Source: Myotis daubentonii
Lineage: Eukaryota; Chordata; Mammalia; Chiroptera; Vespertilionidae
Assembly: GCF_963259705.1 (NCBI RefSeq)
Contig: NC_081847.1
Span: 86,860,485-86,924,484, forward strand
Direction of reading: 5' to 3'
Length of the DNA: 64,000 bases
The notes below the pieces were generated by a model that was not told the DNA's origin, searched no databases, and saw only the letters and a list, made by a program, of their open reading frames with translations. A program made the position numbers and the translations under genes. Positions 58,372 to 64,000 of this stretch are shown here, piece after piece. The first letter of the stretch is position 1. Each line of letters begins with the position of its first letter.

Positions 58372-58520
58372 ACAGCTGTCCCTTGGTATCTGTGGGATAT
58401 TGGTTTTAGGAACCCTTGTGGGAACCAAAATCTGCTGATGCTCTGAAATACTCTTTTCAGTCCATTGTTGGTTGAATCCACTGATACAGACTCTTGGATA
58501 GTGAGGGCCAACTGTATGTC
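58372..58520. mobile_element. Tigger-type MITE
   Basis: The left end 'acagctgtcccttggtatct' and the right end read inward 'acagttggccctcactatcc' are inverted repeats of the Tigger 'cctcggtatccgcggg' type. 'ttttaggaacccttgtggga' and 'ttggttgaatccactgatac' lie within. Confidence 0.65.
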
Positions 58521-58689
58521 AATAGACAATCTACCTAGAGTATAGCTCCCTTCCCCCTGAATCACAGCTAGAGGAACAAGGGTAGGATTAGGCTTCACTC
58601 TTCACAGATGTTGAGAGTGTAATTTGAGGGAGCTGACCCAGTAAAAGGAATACAATAAGATAAGAAAAATTTTTAAAATCACAGTTTTT

Positions 58690-59451
58690 AATGGATGTTA
58701 CAACAATACAAGTTAACAAAAACAATAAATAATATACATAGTAGAAAAAGAGAACTAATGGAGCAGAAACAAACTTTGAGTACGCATAATACATATCCTC
58801 AGGGAAGTAAGGACATTTATTCCAAACATAAAAAAGGGCAGATGTTTCTAAAGAAAAACCAGTTAGAGGTCTTGGATGTGAAAGAATGTAATTATTTAAA
58901 TAAAGGATTCAATAGAAAATTTAAATAGCAGAATAGCTACAAAGACAATTAATGGGCTGGAAAATCATATTGAGAAGATTATCCAGATTAAAGGGAGGCA
59001 TAAATAGGCAGAGCCTATTTGAAAAACTTTCAGAGACAAAGAAGATCAAATTAGAATGCAAATATTTATTTAAAAGGGATTCCAGAAAAACTAAGAAAAC
59101 CATGTAGTAAGGTAATCTTTGAAGAAAAAGTATTTTCCAGAACTAAAGGAAGGCACATGACCTCAGATTAAAAATGCTTTCAGAGGGTGAGCAGCACACA
59201 GTAAAGAAAGAAAGAAAACTACACATCCAGACACAGCAAAGTGGGATTTAACAAAAAGCTTCTGAAGTGAAAAACAAATCATCTATAAAGCCACAGGCAT
59301 AGATAGGATATCATAGTTCTCAAAAACAAGACAATGGGATCATGTGTTATTGGGAGTAAGAAGTAACTGATGCTAGACGATCAAGAAAGTCATTAGTTTA
59401 AATGATAGGATAAAATAAAAGTGTTTTCCCCTTAACACTCTCAGAATTCAT
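58690..59451 (+). repeat. Old L1/HAL1-like sequence, sense, first segment
   Basis: A-rich sense text with 'tattttccagaactaaagga', 'tcagagggtgagcagcacac' and 'ctacacatccagacacagca' resembles the HAL1/L1M ORF1-to-3' region. No open frame. Confidence 0.45.
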
Positions 59452-59460
59452 CTAAAGATG

Positions 59461-59683
59461 TTTTTTTTTAAAAATATATTTTATTGACTTTTTTTACAGA
59501 GAGGAAGGGAGAGGGATAGAGAGTTAGAAACATTGATGAGAGAGAAACACCTATCAGCTGCCTCCTGCACACTCCCCACTGGGGATGTCCCGCAACCAAG
59601 ATACATGCCCTTGACCGGAATCGAACCTGGGACCCTTGAGTCCACAGGCCGACGCTCTATCCACTGAGCCAAACCGGTTAGGG
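59461..59683 (-). mobile_element. VES SINE, antisense, young
   Basis: The minus strand starts GCCCTAACCGGTTTGGCTCA, with an intact-looking A box and a B-box 'ggttcgattcc'. The target-site duplication CTAAAGATG(TTTTT) lies at 59452-59460 and 59684-59692. Confidence 0.95.
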
Positions 59684-59692
59684 CTAAAGATG

Positions 59693-60370
59693 TTTTTGAG
59701 CATATTCTTTAACAAGAATATTTATTTGTTCACGAGGAAGCATAATTATGGAAAGCAAGAATAAATAAGGGCATTAAAATATTATTTGTTTTAATAAACA
59801 GTGATTAAAAGGAAGTATGTATCCACAACAGGTAATCTACAATTTAAAGTCTCATCAAAACCTGTGAAGTGAATTGCAATTGAGAACAAAGGGAGGTAAA
59901 GTTGGCCAAGGGTCTTGTCATTCAAGAAAGGGAGACATGAGCATTAAAGAAATTGAGATATTGGCCATGAAAACAGAACTGTATGCTTTAATAAGAGAGT
60001 TGTAACCATCAGAAAAATACAATGAAATACATATGTTTAAACAAGCAATGGGAAATAAAAGAATGGAAGGAAGAAAGAAAAACACAAAGACCAATCTAAG
60101 CAATAAATACTGTTTTTAGAAATAAACCAAAAAGATAATGGAAACAAACTTTAATTCTTTGGTATTATAATAAATAAAAATTGATTAAGGCACACATTTA
60201 GAAATATAGAATCAGAAAAGATAAAAAAAATCCAGTAATTGTTTTTTTAATTTAAAACTAAAGATAGAGAAATATTGAAAATAAAGATATAGGAAAAGAG
60301 CTGGTAGGCAAACATGAAATAAAACAAAGCTAAGATAGTTGTGCTTTTAATATAAAACAAAATGGAATAA
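59693..60370 (+). repeat. Old L1-like A-rich sequence, second segment
   Basis: Continuation of the A-rich text after the SINE, strongly diverged. The assignment rests on composition and context. Confidence 0.35.
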
Positions 60371-60382
60371 AAAGTATATACA

Positions 60383-60597
60383 GCCCTAGCTGGTTTGGCT
60401 CAGTGGATAGAGCGTCGGCCTGCGGACTCAAGGGTCACAGGTTCGATTCCGGTCAAGGGCATGTACCTTGGTTGCGGGCACATTCCCAGTGGGGAATGTG
60501 CAAGAGGCAGCTGATTGATGTTTCTGTCTCATCGATGTTTCTAACTCTCCATCCCTCTCTCTTCCTCTCTGTAAAAAATCAATAAAATATATTTTTT
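60383..60597 (+). mobile_element. VES SINE, sense, youngest-looking copy
   Basis: It starts GCCCTAGCTGGTTTGGCTCA. The A box TGGCTCAGTGG and B box GGTTCGATTCC of the internal Pol III promoter are both intact. The tail is 'aaaaaatcaataaaatatat'. The 12-bp target-site duplication AAAGTATATACA (60371-60382 and 60598-60609) is perfect. Confidence 0.96.
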
Positions 60598-60712
60598 AAA
60601 GTATATACAAATATATATGTATACACACATATATGTAAAGAAAACAGCATAGAAAAGACTGGCACAACTCAAGTTCTATAAAAGTGCGGCCTATAATCAT
60701 CATTAATATTTT

Positions 60713-60910
60713 AAAATATTTTTATTGATTTTTATAGAGAGAGGAAGGGAGAGGAATAGAGAGAGATAAACATGGATGAGAGAGAAACATCCTGCATACC
60801 ACCTACTGGGGATCGAGCTCAAAACCCAGGTATATACCCTGGCGGGGAATTGAACCTAGACCTCTTGGTTCATGGGTTGATGCTCAACCACTGAGATACA
60901 CCAGCCAGGC
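60713..60910 (-). mobile_element. VES SINE, antisense
   Basis: The minus strand begins GCCTGGCTGGTGTATCTCAG. The target-site duplication ATTAATATTTT lies at 60702-60712 and 60911-60921. Older subfamily with a shorter body. Confidence 0.93.
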
Positions 60911-60924
60911 ATTAATATTTTTAT

Positions 60925-61590
60925 TGCAAGACAAATTATAGATAAATCTCCTGTGCAGAAGAATTCCAAATAACTTGTGTAAATATTCTGCCATTGAGGC
61001 AACAGAACATAACCCCCTCTTGTAAGTGTGAGAGCTCATTGTGTCTTCCTTCCTAAGAGTACAATATGTAAAAGGGGGAAAAACTGTAGTCACTGTAGAG
61101 AAACCTGATAAATACTACAGTAACCCCTTCAACCATATGATCAAGATTCATATCGACAGGTGAACATGGCCTTTTACCTCTGTGGACTTCCTCCCAAAAT
61201 CTATAATCCTACTCTAATCATCAAAAAATATCAGAAATTCCCAACTGAGAAATGTTCTACAAACTACCTGAATAGTAGAAGGTCTCAGACACTGTCACAG
61301 CCCGGTGAAGCTTGGGGGAACTTGATGGTGAAAGCAATATGGTATTCTGGATAGGATCTTAGAATAGAGAAAAATACTGCGAAAAACTAAGAAAATCTGA
61401 ATAGTGGATGAACGTTAGTTAGTAGTAATGTATCAATATTGGTTTATTAATTATAACAAGTGTACTATGTAAATGTAGATTGTTGATATTAGGGATACTG
61501 GTTGTGGGAATTCTGAAATTCTCTGTATTATTGCCATACCTTTTCTGTAAACCTTAAACTGTTTTAAAAAACGTTTATTTTAAAAATGTA
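60925..61590 (+). repeat. L1M 3' UTR, sense
   Basis: 'gaggcaacagaacataaccc', 'agaaacctgataaatactac', 'ttacctctgtggacttcctc', 'actgtcacagcccggtgaag' and 'ttttctgtaaaccttaaact' follow an old L1 3' UTR to its A-rich end. Confidence 0.78.
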
Positions 61591-61594
61591 AGCT

Positions 61595-62264
61595 AACAGG
61601 CTTTTGTTTTTTTAGGGATCATAGTCTTAAACGTAAGAGCTAAGTCTGTAAAACTTTTATAAGAAAACATAGGAGTAATTTTTGAATTAGATAATAGCCC
61701 CCAAAAGAAACCATGGATTAACAACACCAAAATTAAATATTTTTGTACTGCAAGCAATATATTAAGTGAAAAACCAACCCACTGTATAGGAGAAAATATT
61801 AGCAAATTGTTTATTTGATAAGGGAATTACATCCAGAATATGTAAATAACTCATACAGCTCAATAATAAAAAAGACAACCCAATTGAAAAATGGGCCAAG
61901 GACCTAAGTAGACATTTCTTTAAAGAAAATATACACGTGGTCACCATTTGTATCATTAGTCATTAGAGAAATGCAAATCAAAATCACAATGATATACCAG
62001 TTCACACCCAATGAAGGGCTAAAATAAAATGTTGTCTTGGATGGGGAGAAACTGGAAACCCTTGTATTGTTGGTGGAATTGTAAAATGCTACAACCGCTT
62101 TGGAAGTTCCTCAGTTTGTCAGTTCCTAAAATTTTAACCACAGAGTTCCCATATGATCCATCTGTTCCACTCTTATGTATATACCCAAGAGAAATAAAAA
62201 CACCTGCCTACACAAAAAGCATGCCTTAATGATCATAGCGGCATTATTTGTAAGAGCTAAAATA
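61595..62264 (+). repeat. L1 ORF2/3' region, sense, first segment
   Basis: 'aagaaaacataggagtaatt', 'gaaaaatgggccaaggacct', 'agagaaatgcaaatcaaaat', 'ggggagaaactggaaaccct' and 'tatatacccaagagaaataa' are textbook sense L1 ORF2 3' text. Frames are broken. Confidence 0.9.
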
Positions 62265-62274
62265 AAGAAACAAC

Positions 62275-62460
62275 AAGTCCGGCCAGCATGGCTCAGTGGT
62301 GGAGCATTGACCCATGAACCAGGAGGTCAGGGTTTGATTTCCAGAACCTGGGCTCGATCCCCAGTGTGGAGCGTGCAGGAGGCAGTCAATTGATAATTCT
62401 CTCTCATCATTGATGTTTCTCTCTCCCTTCCTCTCTGAAATCAATAAAATATATATAAAA
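62275..62460 (+). mobile_element. VES SINE, sense, inserted in L1
   Basis: 'ccggccagcatggctcagtg', 'ccaggaggtcagggtttgat' and 'gtgcaggaggcagtcaattg'. The target-site duplication AAAGAAACAAC lies at 62264-62274 and 62461-62471. About 20 bp of the middle region are missing relative to other copies. Confidence 0.94.
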
Positions 62461-62471
62461 AAAGAAACAAC

Positions 62472-62664
62472 ACCAATGTCTACCAACTCTTGAATGTGGC
62501 ATATCCATACAATGGAATGTGGAATATTATTTGGCAGGAAAAAGAAATGAAATACTGATGGGTGCTGCAATATGTATAAATCTGGAAATAATTTTCTTAA
62601 GTGAAAAAAGCCAAAAAGAAAAGACCAAACAGAAATCACATTGCACGATCCCATTTATATCAAA
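62472..62664 (+). repeat. L1, sense, second segment
   Basis: 'atccatacaatggaatgtgg' and 'agaaatcacattgcacgatc' continue the L1 across the SINE. Confidence 0.85.
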
Positions 62665-62980
62665 CTAGAGGCCCGGTACATGAAATTTGTTCATGGATGG
62701 GGTGGTGTCCCTCAGCCTGGCCTGCACCCTCTCATAATCCGGGACCGCTGGCTCCTAACCACTGGCCTGCCTGCCTGCCTGATCACCCCTAACCACTTGC
62801 CTGCCTGATCACCCCCTAACCACTCGCCTGCCTGCCTGATTGTCCCTAGCCACCTCTTCCTCAGTCTCCACCACCGAGGATTTGTCGGGAAGAATGTCCA
62901 AAATGACATCCGGAAGGTCATTTGGCTAGCTGGTCTAATTAGCATATTACACTTTTATTTTTATAGATTATTATTATAGA
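62665..62980 (-). mobile_element. Non-autonomous Helitron with pentanucleotide-like repeats
   Basis: On the minus strand it starts TCTATAATAATAATCTATAA (from 62980; an alternative start is 62967) and ends in CTAG (62668-62665), flanked by A and T. The interior has repeats of 'cctgcctgcctgatcacccc' and 'taaccact', matching the minisatellite of the Helitron at 31213. It lies inside an L1. Confidence 0.9.
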
Positions 62981-63222
62981 TATTCAGAATAGGAAAATTC
63001 GTAGATACTGAAAGTAGATTAGTGGTTGTCAGAGGCTGGATGTGGAAGGGAATGAGGAGTGGCTACTAATGGGAATGGGCTTCTTTTGGAGGTAAGGAGA
63101 ATGTTCTAATTTAGGGAGTGATTACATTTGTACAAATCTGTGAATAAACTAAAATCCATAGAATTCTGAACTTTAAATGAGTATATTTTATGGAAGGAAT
63201 TCTATCTCAACAAAACTGTATT
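62981..63222 (+). repeat. L1 3' end, sense, third segment
   Basis: 'gtagattagtggttgtcaga' and 'tacaaatctgtgaataaact' finish the L1 split by the SINE and the Helitron. Confidence 0.8.
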
Positions 63223-63296
63223 CTATATCTGTCTACCTATCTACCTACCTATCTACCTACCTACCTACCTACCTATCTTCTATCTATCTATCTATC

Positions 63297-63350
<54 letters not shown>

Positions 63351-63480
63351 TTATCTATCTGTCATTTATCTATAGATATATATCCCTATATATATGATAT
63401 AGTTTTTATATATTGATAGCTGTTTCTATCTATCTATTTACCTATCTATCTATCTATCTATCATCTATCTAATCTATCTG
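63223..63480 (+). repeat. (TATC)n tetranucleotide array with CTAC variants
   Basis: CTAC units at about 63232-63273, then a long CTAT run (63278-63360), an AT-rich break and further CTAT units (63425-63480). The Tyr/Leu/Ser-repeat frames here are artefacts. Confidence 0.95.
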
Positions 63481-63494
63481 TATCTATTAAAGAA

Positions 63495-64000
63495 AGCATT
63501 TAGAAAATTTGAAGACCACAAATATCACGCTTGATTGTGTAATCAGAGAACCCATTTCTTCCTTGGCACACATGCATTCTTCAAAACCAATCATGCCTCA
63601 GGCCATAGAGGAATTTCAATAAATTCAAAGAATCAGCACTATATACACTATGGTCTTTGACTACCATGCCATAAAATTAGAAATGACTAACAAAACAAGT
63701 TTAATATACTTGTGTGAGTGGGAAATATAATAATCATGCCTCTGAATAACTCCTGGGCTAAAAAAGAAATCAAAAGTAGAATTGTAAACTATAATAGCCA
63801 AATAAAATGAAAGCAGTATATTTCAAAATGTGTGCTATGCTCCTAGAGAGTACCAAGAAAGAACTATATATCCTTGACTGTAATTATCAGAAAATAAGAA
63901 AGGCTGGAGATGCATGCGATTCAATTCAATAGGCCAGAAAAAGAGAAGAAGAGCACATTTAAAGGAACAAAAAGAAGTAAAATAATAAAAATGAGGCCAG
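63495..64000 (+). repeat. L1 ORF2, sense, running off the window
   Basis: 'catgcctcaggccatagagg', 'ccatgccataaaattagaaa', 'taactcctgggctaaaaaag' and 'gtgtgctatgctcctagaga' follow the endonuclease-to-RT stretch of old L1 ORF2. Frames are broken. Confidence 0.7.

Noticed and set aside
60383..60470. tRNA-like sequence with A and B boxes
   Set aside because: It is the head of a VES SINE with target-site duplication and A-rich tail, not a tRNA gene.
62712..62945. 77-codon ORF with repeated Trp/Gly/Asp segments
   Set aside because: It translates the Helitron's internal tandem repeats.
63177..63416. Tyr/Leu/Ser/Thr-repeat frames that look like a repeat protein
   Set aside because: Translation of the TATC array.

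Overview
The window is nuclear DNA of a vespertilionid (vesper) bat such as Myotis or a close relative. It carries many copies of the tRNA-derived VES SINE, at least seven Helitron (HeliBat-type) insertions, a SPIN-type hAT element with a perfect 8-bp target-site duplication, and young L1 3' ends. Among mammals, amplified Helitrons combined with VES SINEs are diagnostic of this family. Background repeats (MIR, L2, MER5/Charlie, MLT1, Tigger, L1M) are those of any placental mammal. I find no exon of an intact host protein-coding gene, no RNA gene and no CRISPR array. The DNA is intergenic or deep intronic.

Layout. 1-2.7 kb is unique AT-rich DNA with one decayed MIR. 2.7-8.9 kb is a deep nest: an old antisense L1 interrupted by a 2.16-kb Helitron (2996-5151), a 471-bp hAT element (5455-5925), a young L1 3' end, and an ORF2-less (half-L1/HAL1-like) element at about 6.24-8.16 kb whose 282-codon ORF1 is open. 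The Helitron carries a decayed copy of exon 1 of MTHFS (5-formyltetrahydrofolate cyclo-ligase) with its presumed 5' flank, a gene capture. 9.96-11.6 kb holds broken protein-coding-like sequence of unidentified origin, possibly a paleoviral or retrocopied remnant, followed by weak LTR-like sequence. 13.9-15.1 kb is an L1 3' end with a recognisable ORF2 C-terminus that abuts a second Helitron bearing CTCF-like motifs. 15-29 kb is mostly unique DNA with MIR, L2, L1M and MER5 fossils, dinucleotide tracts, a Tc1/mariner MITE with about 39-bp terminal inverted repeats (27665-27840) and a G20 tract. 29.7-41 kb has four more Helitrons, two VES SINEs and the SPIN element. 41-58 kb is mainly unique, with an MLT1 LTR, antisense L1 with a Tigger-like insertion, and MIRs. 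58.4-64 kb is densely nested: old L1 sequence carrying four VES SINEs with clear target-site duplications, a Helitron, a long TATC tetranucleotide array and L1 ORF2 sequence running off the end.

No operon-like or pathway logic links these features. The biology is transposon biology: rolling-circle elements that pick up host promoter and exon sequence and spread CTCF-like sites, LINE machinery mobilising SINEs and ORF2-less elements, and cut-and-paste DNA transposons that are unusually recent for a mammal. Repeat family names come from recall of consensus sequences, not from a database search, and boundaries without a target-site duplication are approximate.
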